64,000 bases of DNA from Collinsella aerofaciens (GTDB lineage Bacteria > Actinomycetota > Coriobacteriia > Coriobacteriales > Coriobacteriaceae): assembly GCF_015558785.1 (NCBI RefSeq), contig NZ_JADMOP010000001.1, forward strand, positions 62,001 to 126,000, written 5' to 3'. The notes under the pieces were generated by a model. That model ran no database searches, was not told the origin of the DNA, and saw only the letters and a program-made list of their open reading frames with translations. Made by a program: the position numbers and the translations under genes. Each line of letters begins with the position of its first letter. Position 1 is the first letter of the stretch. Positions 51,180-59,467 of this stretch are shown piece after piece.

Positions 51180-51364
51180 ATCGAACTTCAAGCCTCCGGC
51201 AACGGGGGCTTTTCTTTTATGGCAACACCGCATGGATTCGAACCTCGGTCGAGGCGCGGGCGTGAAGCGGACGATTTCTTATCGACTCGTGTAAGATTCC
51301 GAGTAGGTGTCGCGGCCCATCCGCGACCACTCCTTCTCTCAACGACTGATCAGGGTGATATTTC

Positions 51365-53806
51365 GTGGCAGAGCGTCCGACATACAAGCTCAGGTTTCTC
51401 GATCCCAAGAAGCGCTTTCCGGCGATGCCCGAGCAGCCTGCGGGGCGCTCATATGGCGTGGTCTGGAAACTCTTTGGCGAGGACCAGCATGAATCTTGTT
51501 ATGTCGTCGAATTCGTTGGCAAAAGCCATGTGTCGCTTTTGGGCTACGTAAGCGTTTCGGGTGAGGTGTACAAGGTGGACCGCCCCGTTAGCGAGGCTCC
51601 GCTGCCCAACGATCCCGACATGGAGCTGGTCCTTGACGAGTCGGATTCCGGTATTGGTGAGATTATGGTAAGGGAGGCCAACGGTGCAATGCGCGCGTGC
51701 GCGCAAACTGCCGGCTCTCCCGAAGGCCCCATGCGCGAGCAGTCCGACCACGAGACATGGAATTCGATCCGCGCCCTTCCTTACGGCGAGTTCATGGCAT
51801 CGATGTTCCTGCGCTACGTGATATTCGCTGACTCCGAAAATGCCATTGCGAGCACGGCGAACGCCGGCGGACTCGACGAGGGTATGCAAAATGTTGTCGA
51901 CAAGATCAAGCTCGTAAAGTTGCCCGAGCCGGTCGAATTGTTTTTGGGCTTTAACACGGCACCGCTACCTGACGCTATCGAGACGCTGCTCTACCGCGTT
52001 GACCATGCCGAGAATCCGAGCGGTATCGAGCGTTATGCCGCCGCCCTTATGAGTGAAATTGACTTGCCCCGCCTGCGCACCATCGCTGCCAAGTCCGAGA
52101 TGAGCTTGGCTCGCATTGATCGCTCAAAGCTTTTCTATCTCAATTTTGATCGTAGCCTGCTGGACCAGGACGAGATTGACATGCTGCTTGCAATAGAGTG
52201 CCGTCTCAACCGTCTTTCCGGCATCCTTGAGCGCATCGGGGCTGGATTGGCCCCCGCGGCATCCTCGCCGAGTCTTGAGGGCTGTGCACTCTTTGATTCG
52301 TGGCATATCGCTAAGACGACCAACGATGTTCCCCGACTGCTCGATACGGCCTCGAGCGATAACCCGTGGGCAAAGCCGGGAACGGTTTCGTGCCAACCGG
52401 GCGGCGAGTGGGACGTGCGCACCCGTTTTGCGCGAATCGTTGAGGTGCTCAACGTGGTCACGCGGCTCGACTATACCTATCGAGTAAACGTTGCCGAGGG
52501 GATTATGCTCGTTCGGTTTGGGCAGTCTGTCGTTGATGCCATGCCGCAACGTGAATACGACGCTCAAGATGACGCCTGGCGCGAGCTGGACAAGGACACG
52601 CGCGCGATCTGGGCCGCGGAGCACGATGCACGTGTGGCACTCACGCTTGCGGCAGCGTGTTTTGCCGCGGGCACCTGCATCACGCGCTGCTATGTGCAGA
52701 TTGCTGCTACCGACAGTGAGCAGGGCGAGCGCGTTGTCGCAACGTATTTCTTTGGGCGCGCGGCCTATCTGGCCGATTGCGTGCCTGTCGCCAAGGATCT
52801 TGAGAGCATGGACATGGACGATATGCCGTGCAAGCGTGTGCTTGAGGCGTATGAGTCAACCGCTCCGGAGACGATTGAGCCTGCGGAGGTTCATGCTCGT
52901 CCGCGTGATGACCATCGCACGCTGCCGCCGGCGCTGCGCGATCTGCTGCTTGCCGATACGGCTGATGAGTTGGAGGTCATGGAAGAGGACGACGACCCAT
53001 ACGTGGCCCGTGTTGTTGAATTGCGCGAGCAGGCAAAAGTCGACCGTACAGGTGCTTTTGAAGGCTTTTCCCGTCTTGTTGAGGAGTTGGAGGCTAAGTG
53101 CGCCGTTGCCGAGCTTTTGGCGACAGGTCCGGTTCAAACGCAGTTTTGCGATAACCAGCTGGTGCGCATGGTGCTACCGGTGTTGGAAGAAGACCGCTCT
53201 GTGCGAATCCTTCGTGCGCCCGATGCGCTGTACTTTGCCCAGCACGAGATCTGCAGCTTTTACGTCGAGCAAGAGGACTTTGAACGAGCGCTGCCCGAGG
53301 TGCGCCATCTTTACGATCTGGCGCGCTCGTCCATGCAATCGCACTTTGCGCTCATCAACGTGCTTGCGCGTCTGGAGCGCTTTGACGAGATTATCGAGGT
53401 GGCGCGCCACGGCCTACGTATTGCCAGCGATCGTTCTGCAATCGGCTACCTGTTCTATCGCCTGGCGTTTGCCTATTGGAATTGCGATCAGCTCGACCTG
53501 GCGCTGGCTTGTTACCGTCTGGTGCCGCGCGGCGAGGAGTCGGGCAGTAGCGCGCTGGAAGAAATGCAGGGCCTTATGAACGAGATGGGCGTTAGCGAGC
53601 CTCCGACGTTCGAGGAAGCGGTCGAGACCATCCGCAAGGCTGGGCTCGAGCTGCCGCCAGTGTCCGCCGTGACGAATCAGCTGGCAGATGCCGCTGTGCA
53701 ACTGGTCGACAACGGCTTCTTTTTCCTGGCACGCGGTTGCATCTTCCAAATGTGGCGCACCATGGGCAACGACGAGCTCGGCTCCCTCAACCGCTCGCTG
53801 GGGTGA
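51365..53806 (+). CDS. Large protein of unknown function, 813 residues, TPR-like C-terminus
   Basis: I do not recognise the family. There is no signal peptide or membrane segment. The first 200 residues look strand-rich, then mainly helical. Residues about 630-780 resemble tetratricopeptide repeats (FYVEQEDFERALPEVRHLYD, then VLARLERFDEIIEVARHGL and YRLAFAYWNCDQLDLALACY), suggesting a protein scaffold. An acidic linker (ELEVMEEDDDPYVARVVEL) sits near 540. GTG 51365 follows AGGGTGA with 6 bases of spacing. It is a single gene, convergent with the DUF234 ATPase gene. Confidence 0.75.
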   Translation: MAERPTYKLRFLDPKKRFPAMPEQPAGRSYGVVWKLFGEDQHESCYVVEFVGKSHVSLLGYVSVSGEVYKVDRPVSEAPLPNDPDMELVLDESDSGIGEIMVREANGAMRACAQTAGSPEGPMREQSDHETWNSIRALPYGEFMASMFLRYVIFADSENAIASTANAGGLDEGMQNVVDKIKLVKLPEPVELFLGFNTAPLPDAIETLLYRVDHAENPSGIERYAAALMSEIDLPRLRTIAAKSEMSLARIDRSKLFYLNFDRSLLDQDEIDMLLAIECRLNRLSGILERIGAGLAPAASSPSLEGCALFDSWHIAKTTNDVPRLLDTASSDNPWAKPGTVSCQPGGEWDVRTRFARIVEVLNVVTRLDYTYRVNVAEGIMLVRFGQSVVDAMPQREYDAQDDAWRELDKDTRAIWAAEHDARVALTLAAACFAAGTCITRCYVQIAATDSEQGERVVATYFFGRAAYLADCVPVAKDLESMDMDDMPCKRVLEAYESTAPETIEPAEVHARPRDDHRTLPPALRDLLLADTADELEVMEEDDDPYVARVVELREQAKVDRTGAFEGFSRLVEELEAKCAVAELLATGPVQTQFCDNQLVRMVLPVLEEDRSVRILRAPDALYFAQHEICSFYVEQEDFERALPEVRHLYDLARSSMQSHFALINVLARLERFDEIIEVARHGLRIASDRSAIGYLFYRLAFAYWNCDQLDLALACYRLVPRGEESGSSALEEMQGLMNEMGVSEPPTFEEAVETIRKAGLELPPVSAVTNQLADAAVQLVDNGFFFLARGCIFQMWRTMGNDELGSLNRSLG

Positions 53807-53829
53807 AGTTAGGCTGAGCCGAGCGGCCA

Positions 53830-55254
53830 TCACCCCAGCATCTCTTTGAGCGTAACAAGCTCGACATCGCCTATCGCAGCGGCGCGTTGGCGGCAGTTGT
53901 CGGTAAATCCTTCCTTTGAGAACAAGTAGTACCGTTCGATATGCTCGCCCAAAAGGGCACCGCGGCGTAGGAGTGTATCGAGCACATCGGCGTCCACAGC
54001 CTCATTTCGCCATTTACATTCGCCGACGATGAGCCCGTTATCGATACTTTCGAACACGATGTCGATTTCTTCCTGCTGCTTTGTTTGAGGATTGGTTCCC
54101 CACCACGTTCCGATTCCTTTAAATAGAATGTCCAGGTTGCCGTTGGCCACTTGCTGAGCTAACCATTGGCGACAAACGTCCTCGAATACCGGCCCAACGA
54201 ATGTCGGGAAATCGGTTTTAACGATTGCGCTCGCAATTTTATCCTCGAGTCCAACTTCGAGTGCGCCGGCGTATTTGGGAATGAAGTAGTACCAAAAACG
54301 AAAGAGGTTATCGCCGATGCGGTAGAAAACCTGACGTTTTTTGGCATGGACTTGAGGCGTTACGCGCTCAACAAGCTGAAGCTCGGCAAGGGCGTCAAGC
54401 AATTGGGATACTTGCGGGCTGTTGAGGCCAGTGGTATCGGCAATCTCCTTAGGCCTGACGTAGCCGTTTGCAATCGCAGAAATAACGGCGTTGTAAATGG
54501 CGGGATTCCGCACCTCTTGAAGCAGGTAGTTTTCGGGTTCGATATGCAAGTAGGCGCCCTGACGCATAACATGCTTTGCAAGATTGCCTGTCGTTGAATC
54601 CGAATCATCGAACTGACTGAGATACATGGGGATGCCGCCCACGGCCGCATAGAGCTCGACAAGCTTTTGAGGATCGGCTTGTGGAAGCATTTTCTTGGCA
54701 TCGAAAATGGAAAAAGGCTTGAGCTTTATCTGCAGGGTTCTGCGTCCGTATAGAGGGCTTTTATAGCCCATGACCTGGTGCTCCATAAAGCTCATTGAAG
54801 ACCCGCACAGAATAAGGAACAGCTTGCTCGATTCGCGGTTTTGGTCGATGAGAACCTGAAGGAACGACGAGATACCCGGATAGCAGGCGGCCAGATAGGG
54901 ATACTCATCGATAACAAGAACCAAACGCCCCTTTTGAGCGATCTCGAAGGCAGCGGTGAGTGCGTTAGAAATAGAGTTTGTCGTTGGTTCAGGCGTCATC
55001 AGGCCAAAAGCTGGGTCGATTTCCGAAAGGGCCTTGTTGAGCAGGCGAACGTTGTCGCCAATAGTTGTTTCGAGCGCCGTGAAAAAGCAAACTTTTGGCT
55101 TATTGGAGACAAAGGTCCTGAGCAGGCTTGTCTTGCCAACACGCCGACGTCCATAGACGACGGCAAATTGAAAAGAGTCACTGGAATAGGCAGTTTCGAG
55201 TTCATTGAGCTCGCGCTCTCGACCAACAAAGGATGGCATTTGCATCACCCGCAT
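53830..55254 (-). CDS. AAA ATPase of the DUF234 type
   Basis: The 474-residue protein has an ATPase_2 domain at about residues 5-230 (FVGRERELNELE, Walker A GRRRVGKTSLL, Walker B-like LVLVIDEYPYL, LILCGSSMSFM) and a C-terminal DUF234 nuclease-like domain at about 370-474 (EEIDIVFESIDNGLIVGECKW, the PD-(D/E)xK-like D-ECKW). A winged helix lies in between. Such proteins are common in archaea and host-associated bacteria; their role is unknown but mobility or defence is often suspected. GC content is low and upstream repeats (AAGGTATA, TATAAC) at 55261-55310 suggest its own control. The start is uncertain: ATG 55254 or ATG 55239. Confidence 0.85.
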   Translation of the reverse strand: MRVMQMPSFVGRERELNELETAYSSDSFQFAVVYGRRRVGKTSLLRTFVSNKPKVCFFTALETTIGDNVRLLNKALSEIDPAFGLMTPEPTTNSISNALTAAFEIAQKGRLVLVIDEYPYLAACYPGISSFLQVLIDQNRESSKLFLILCGSSMSFMEHQVMGYKSPLYGRRTLQIKLKPFSIFDAKKMLPQADPQKLVELYAAVGGIPMYLSQFDDSDSTTGNLAKHVMRQGAYLHIEPENYLLQEVRNPAIYNAVISAIANGYVRPKEIADTTGLNSPQVSQLLDALAELQLVERVTPQVHAKKRQVFYRIGDNLFRFWYYFIPKYAGALEVGLEDKIASAIVKTDFPTFVGPVFEDVCRQWLAQQVANGNLDILFKGIGTWWGTNPQTKQQEEIDIVFESIDNGLIVGECKWRNEAVDADVLDTLLRRGALLGEHIERYYLFSKEGFTDNCRQRAAAIGDVELVTLKEMLG

Positions 55255-55260
55255 ATAGAT

Positions 55261-55310
55261 AAGGTATAACTAATTAAACTATAACGAATTAAGGTATAGA
55301 TTACTATAAC
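55261..55310. promoter_or_regulatory. AT-rich repeats upstream of the DUF234 ATPase
   Basis: AAGGTATA occurs at 55261 and 55291, and TATAAC at 55265, 55280 and 55305. They surround the presumed promoter on the minus strand, as an operator would. Confidence 0.45.
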
Positions 55311-55467
55311 TGTGCGCCATATAGACGGAATTCACAAGGCTAGCCATGCCGGTTTAGGTTGGTCTGGCAAGTGCAGGCGTGACAAAGGAGGTGGGGGAGG
55401 TGTTTCTCGCCGTATAATCACACACATGGTTGGCGTTGCGCAACAGCGCTTTATTTGTCCAGCAGGT

Positions 55468-55530
55468 TCAAATAATTACTCGCTCAAAATCTCTTTTAAG
55501 GGATAGCCGTTTTACGTATCTTGTGAGTCA
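55468..55530 (+). promoter_or_regulatory. Promoter block of zinc-ribbon gene 1
   Basis: The stretch CAAATAATTACTCGCTCAAAATC followed 24 bases later by CGTATCTTGTG matches, at identical spacing, the region 60859-60920 upstream of the zinc-ribbon gene at 60953 (CAAATAATTACCCGGTCAAAATC; CGTATCTTATG). TATCTT is in a suitable place for a -10 element. Confidence 0.7.
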
Positions 55531-55578
55531 GCAAAAAGGACGGTCGCACGTGCGATCGAGAAAAGGGGAAGGAGTGCG

Positions 55579-56706
55579 ATGCCGATGTTTTGCCCGGTAT
55601 GTGGAACAAAAGTAGAAGACAGCGCGCGTTTCTGCACCGGTTGCGGTGCTCCGCTTGGCGCGCTGCAACAAGGTGGCCTTGATGCTTCCGTACAGCTGAA
55701 CCAAGCTGAATCCGTTAGCCCTTCATGCTCCGAGAACCCGGTGGACTTTGGGTCTTCGGCACCGATGCCTCAACAATCCAAACGCTTGAGCATGCTCGAC
55801 TTTCTCACGGAAAAGCGCCAAATCGGCAACCGCTTAGTGCCGACGTTCGCCCTCATCATTGCAAGCTTTATTGCTGCCGCAGGCATCGCCTACGCCGCAT
55901 TCATGCTTTACAAGAATGTTGTCGAGCCCCGCATTCAGCAGCCCGTCCAGCAGGAGCAGACGTCAAAAAAGAGCAAGGAGCAGCAGAAGTCTTCGGAAAA
56001 AGACGATAAGGAAAAAGCAAACAAGGAAGCCCACATTGCCTACGATGAGGTTTTAAATCAGTACCGCGAGGCATTTGCTGATGGGTCTCTGACCCAAGGC
56101 TATGAAGATAATGGATTCGTATTCGACGATGCCGTGGAATCGCCATATTGGACTGATGGCCAGAAGGATTCAAAATACCCTCTGTTCAATTACTTTATAG
56201 ACGTGCAGGGGGCTGGCATAACCGTGCAAGGAATACGTTACCTCTATAAGGATTTAGACGGTGATGGAGTAGACGAACTTCTTATTGGCTATGAAGATGA
56301 TGACATGGGGGTTAGTTGCACGTCTTCATATGTGCTGGCTATCTATACTTTTAAGGATAATCAAGCTAAAGGGCTCGTTGCCGTAACAGGCTACAGACAG
56401 TGCATGGAGCTTTGCACGGACAACGTTATTTGTCAGTGGGGCAATGGCGGATGGGCAGTAAACGATTGGGACTTTGGCCGATTTGTCGAAGGAAAAATCG
56501 AGAGCGAGACGGCAATGTCGCAGGATCGTGACGACGATACGAAGATTGCAACTGTCGAATGTTCGGGGGCAATTAACGAAACAGCGAGCGATTCGTTTGA
56601 GGGCATCTCGAACAGCGCCGATTTGGCCAATTGCAGTGCGTTAATCCAAAAAACTAAAGACGCCTATCCGGTTGATTCCTCAGCGGCCTGGCAACCGTTA
56701 ATCTAG
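55579..56706 (+). CDS. Zinc-ribbon membrane protein with outer EF-like loop
   Basis: The 375-residue protein begins with a double zinc ribbon (CPVCGTKVEDSARFCTGCG). After a disordered linker comes one membrane helix at about residues 84-113 (LIIASFIAAAGIAYAAFMLYK), then a Gln/Lys-rich stretch and an outside domain with KDLDGDGVDELLIGYED (about 235), an EF-hand-like calcium loop. Residues CMELCTDNVICQWGNG follow. Zinc ribbon inside and calcium loop outside suggest a sensor or envelope scaffold. AAGGAG precedes ATG 55579. It is followed by a related gene 13 bases later. Confidence 0.8.
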   Translation: MPMFCPVCGTKVEDSARFCTGCGAPLGALQQGGLDASVQLNQAESVSPSCSENPVDFGSSAPMPQQSKRLSMLDFLTEKRQIGNRLVPTFALIIASFIAAAGIAYAAFMLYKNVVEPRIQQPVQQEQTSKKSKEQQKSSEKDDKEKANKEAHIAYDEVLNQYREAFADGSLTQGYEDNGFVFDDAVESPYWTDGQKDSKYPLFNYFIDVQGAGITVQGIRYLYKDLDGDGVDELLIGYEDDDMGVSCTSSYVLAIYTFKDNQAKGLVAVTGYRQCMELCTDNVICQWGNGGWAVNDWDFGRFVEGKIESETAMSQDRDDDTKIATVECSGAINETASDSFEGISNSADLANCSALIQKTKDAYPVDSSAAWQPLI

Positions 56707-56719
56707 CAAGGAGCAAATC

Positions 56720-58222
56720 ATGTTCTGTCCAAAATGTGGCGTTAAACTCAATGATAATTCAAAGTTTTGCACTGAGTGTGGTGCCTCACTAGAAGGTGCG
56801 GCTCAGGTGGTGGCCGAAGTTCGCGATAGAGCGCTTGAAGACGCCTCACCATCTCAGCTTTCAAGTGAAACGTCCGCCGACAGCGCTTTGGTGACTGATG
56901 ATACGAACGTAGACATTGAGACAGAACCAGAATTCGAGAAGGCCGAGCGCGCCTCTGCCAATATCAAGCAGGCGAGTGGGCCCGTGCAGGCGTCTACTAC
57001 GGTGGATGTCGCATCTCGGGGCGCGACACCGCAGCGTAAAGAGTCCAAGGTACCCTATGTCGTTGGAATTGTCGCTGGGCTTATTGTGATTGGACTAATG
57101 TCCTGGCAGCTCTTCTTTAATAGTTCCAACGGCAATGTCGCCATGTTCGGTCAAAAGGAATCGGTGGTTTGTGCACTCGATACCAAGGTAATTCCGAAAG
57201 ATTCAGACGGTAATGCGATTACGTCTTTTGTAGCGGAGCTTATTGATGAGGACGGTCGCTCTTCGAAGGTTAAAGTAACCGGGGAATCAGGCTTTTCGAT
57301 GGGGAAGTTTAAGAATGTCAAAGAGGGACCGTATACACTCAAAGTGACCAACAAGGAGACAAAGGTCGAGTACTCGATTCCGGTAAAGCTTGTGGGCGAT
57401 AGCCGTAAGGCTGAGGCTGAAACTGAAGTCACTGTTCAAGCTCCCGCAAAGAAGCCTGCTACAGATGCTAAGAAGGATAATGCGGACGGGGAAGATGTAG
57501 ACTCCAGCCAGGTTGCTGCATTTCGTGCATACGACCAAAAGTGCCGCGAATATCTCAATAAATATGGAGAGGCACGCGTTGTTGAGACATACGGATATGC
57601 GCTGACGGGTTTTTGCGTGGCGGATTTGGTTGATTTCGACAACGATGGAAATGACGAGCTGTTAACAATAACGTGCGACCTGGATGAGGATGCATCCCAG
57701 ATGGATTGGGTCGGGACAGATTCGACCAAGCCCTATGAGGTCGAGGTCTGGTCTTATGCCGGCGGTGGCCTAAAGCGTATATATGAACAGCACTGGGTTG
57801 ATTACAGCAACGGTGGCGGTGAGTATCTCTCACTTACGGAGAGATCTGGCAAGATTTTTATCGAGAGCAACATGAGCACGATGAGCGATCAGATGAAGGC
57901 CATGTGTGAGAAAGAGAATGTTCTTTCCTCTTCAATTACGACGATGCACTGCAAAAAGGGCGACGCTTTTGAGGATGACATTTCAGTTGAATTTGCCAGT
58001 GTGTATACGCCCGATGATTACGAATCCTTCTATCTTGTGCAGGGAGAGCCTACATCGGAGGGGGAGTATGCGGATGCTCTGGAAAGTTATGACCAACATG
58101 CAGTCTACGCATTGCTGGATTTCAGTATGACACGAAACGAGTATCAAGATTCGACTTTTTTATCCTTGCAGGATGTCCAGACAAGGACTGCAGACACACT
58201 ATTAAAGCTTGATAAAGCTTAG
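56720..58222 (+). CDS. Zinc-ribbon membrane protein with Ig-like domain and EF-like loop
   Basis: The 500-residue relative begins with CPKCGVKLNDNSKFCTECG, then an acidic linker, one membrane helix at about residues 113-133 (VPYVVGIVAGLIVIGLMSWQ), an Ig-like/prealbumin-like domain (FSMGKFKNVKEGPYTLKVTN) at about 150-235, and a C-terminal domain with DFDNDGNDELLTITCDLDED (about 312-331), again a calcium-loop pattern. It starts 13 bases after the previous stop, with AAGGAG upstream, so the two are one operon. Confidence 0.8.
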   Translation: MFCPKCGVKLNDNSKFCTECGASLEGAAQVVAEVRDRALEDASPSQLSSETSADSALVTDDTNVDIETEPEFEKAERASANIKQASGPVQASTTVDVASRGATPQRKESKVPYVVGIVAGLIVIGLMSWQLFFNSSNGNVAMFGQKESVVCALDTKVIPKDSDGNAITSFVAELIDEDGRSSKVKVTGESGFSMGKFKNVKEGPYTLKVTNKETKVEYSIPVKLVGDSRKAEAETEVTVQAPAKKPATDAKKDNADGEDVDSSQVAAFRAYDQKCREYLNKYGEARVVETYGYALTGFCVADLVDFDNDGNDELLTITCDLDEDASQMDWVGTDSTKPYEVEVWSYAGGGLKRIYEQHWVDYSNGGGEYLSLTERSGKIFIESNMSTMSDQMKAMCEKENVLSSSITTMHCKKGDAFEDDISVEFASVYTPDDYESFYLVQGEPTSEGEYADALESYDQHAVYALLDFSMTRNEYQDSTFLSLQDVQTRTADTLLKLDKA

Positions 58223-58282
58223 GCGAGTAGCCAAATCAATCGTGGAAGAAGTTCCTGTCCCAGCTGCTATGCCATGAAGTTG

Positions 58283-58340
58283 CTCAAAAGTAAGAAGCCC
58301 GGATGCGCTTCGGTACGCATCCGGGCTTCTTACTTTTGAG
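58283..58340. terminator. Perfect palindromic terminator between convergent genes
   Basis: CTCAAAAGTAAGAAGCCCGGATGCG and its perfect reverse complement flank a short loop; the AAAAG/CTTTT ends supply T tracts in both directions. Confidence 0.88.
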
Positions 58341-58358
58341 CTGACCGATCTTCTGCCG

Positions 58359-59219
58359 TCAGAGCCTCGTTCCGTTCAGCACGAAGTTCGCCGATGCCAG
58401 GGAGTTGAGGAGGTCCATCTGGCTGTGGAGCTCGTCCATGTGGTCGAGAAGCGTCTGCTGGAAGAGCGCGTTGCGCTCTCGGTCCTGCTGGCTTCTCCGC
58501 CTCTCCTGCTCGGCTTCATAGCAGGCGATTGCCTCTTTGGGGTTGTCGGCCTTTCCGTCGCGGATGACATCCTCGAGTGCCTTGAGCATCCAAGGGCTTG
58601 AGTAGTCGAAACCGATGATGTAAACACCATTGATTTTATTTTCGTTGAATTTTTCGAAATTGATTTGAAGTTTCAATTTCTCTTTGATTGCCTTTTTCAC
58701 CTGAAGATCAGTATTCTCGTCGCGGAGTCTAATCTCACGCTGCCAGTGCTTTCGGCGATTGAATAGCAGCAAAAAAACGAGGAGCGGGATGGCCAGGATG
58801 ACTGCACCGGCTTTTAAATCGTCCGCTGGGCCGTCTTGATAGCCAGGGCCGAATCTTAAGATGGAGGGGATGATTTCTAAAGATACAAAAATGAGGAAGC
58901 CAATCAGGACCTTTTTTGACTTACGAAAAGCCGTATCGTTTGCAAGGGCGTTTTTCAACTCGGTTTTTTCGGCCTGATAGACGATAATCTTGGCGCAGAT
59001 GCGCTCTATTTGATCATAACAATCGTTAACTTGGAGGACGTGGTTGCGAAATCTGCTTAAGAAATCGCACCACTGAGACCGCGTCTCCAGCTCAGCGAGG
59101 TTGTGCTTGGTGGCTGGCTTTTCGATATGCAAGGTGCCGGTGGCGGAAATGGGCTTGCCGCACGCATTGCAGAAGGTGGCTCCATCTGGATTGTTGGCGC
59201 CGCAGTGATTGCAGTACAT
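58359..59219 (-). CDS. Zinc-ribbon membrane protein, 286 residues
   Basis: It begins with CNHCGANNPDGATFCNACG, a double zinc ribbon. A helical region (coiled-coil type) follows, then two membrane helices at about residues 105-165 (VLIGFLIFVSLEIIPSILRF, AGAVILAIPLLVFLLLFN) and a charged helical tail with AEQERRRSQQDRER. AAGGA lies 8 bases before the start. Codon use is less GC-rich than the neighbours. Member of the local zinc-ribbon family but with two membrane helices and no calcium loop. Confidence 0.75.
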   Translation of the reverse strand: MYCNHCGANNPDGATFCNACGKPISATGTLHIEKPATKHNLAELETRSQWCDFLSRFRNHVLQVNDCYDQIERICAKIIVYQAEKTELKNALANDTAFRKSKKVLIGFLIFVSLEIIPSILRFGPGYQDGPADDLKAGAVILAIPLLVFLLLFNRRKHWQREIRLRDENTDLQVKKAIKEKLKLQINFEKFNENKINGVYIIGFDYSSPWMLKALEDVIRDGKADNPKEAIACYEAEQERRRSQQDRERNALFQQTLLDHMDELHSQMDLLNSLASANFVLNGTRL

Positions 59220-59467
59220 GAATATGTCCTTACGTGATGTGGAACAAAGACGGCAAAATGATATTCCTATTGCTCCAAAAGGATGGCGGCTATGCCCCTA
59301 ATTTCGGTATGAAGTATTTATTTTGACGAAGACGAGGAAGCGCGATTCTCCAACCCCGCTTCACGACAGCCAAGTTGAGCCTTTGTAAGATCAGCTGTTA
59401 AACTTGTTAAAGTTTGCTAAAGTTGTTAAACTTAGCCGCCGCGACTTCGGCAACGCCCATGTCTAGC

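Larger units (their letters stand above)
50623..51262 (+). repeat. Three tandem 240-bp tRNA-Arg units
   Basis: Each unit holds the tRNA, a terminator, an inverted T-arm-like segment (GGATTCGAACC), and the next promoter. Units 1 and 2 are almost identical over 240 bases; unit 3 diverges after the inverted segment. No protein gene is convincing here; short frames that read through the tRNAs are artefacts. Confidence 0.88.

Noticed and set aside
50530-51294. Three similar open frames of 75-90 codons
   Set aside because: They read through the tRNA-Arg genes and terminators and repeat only because the DNA does.
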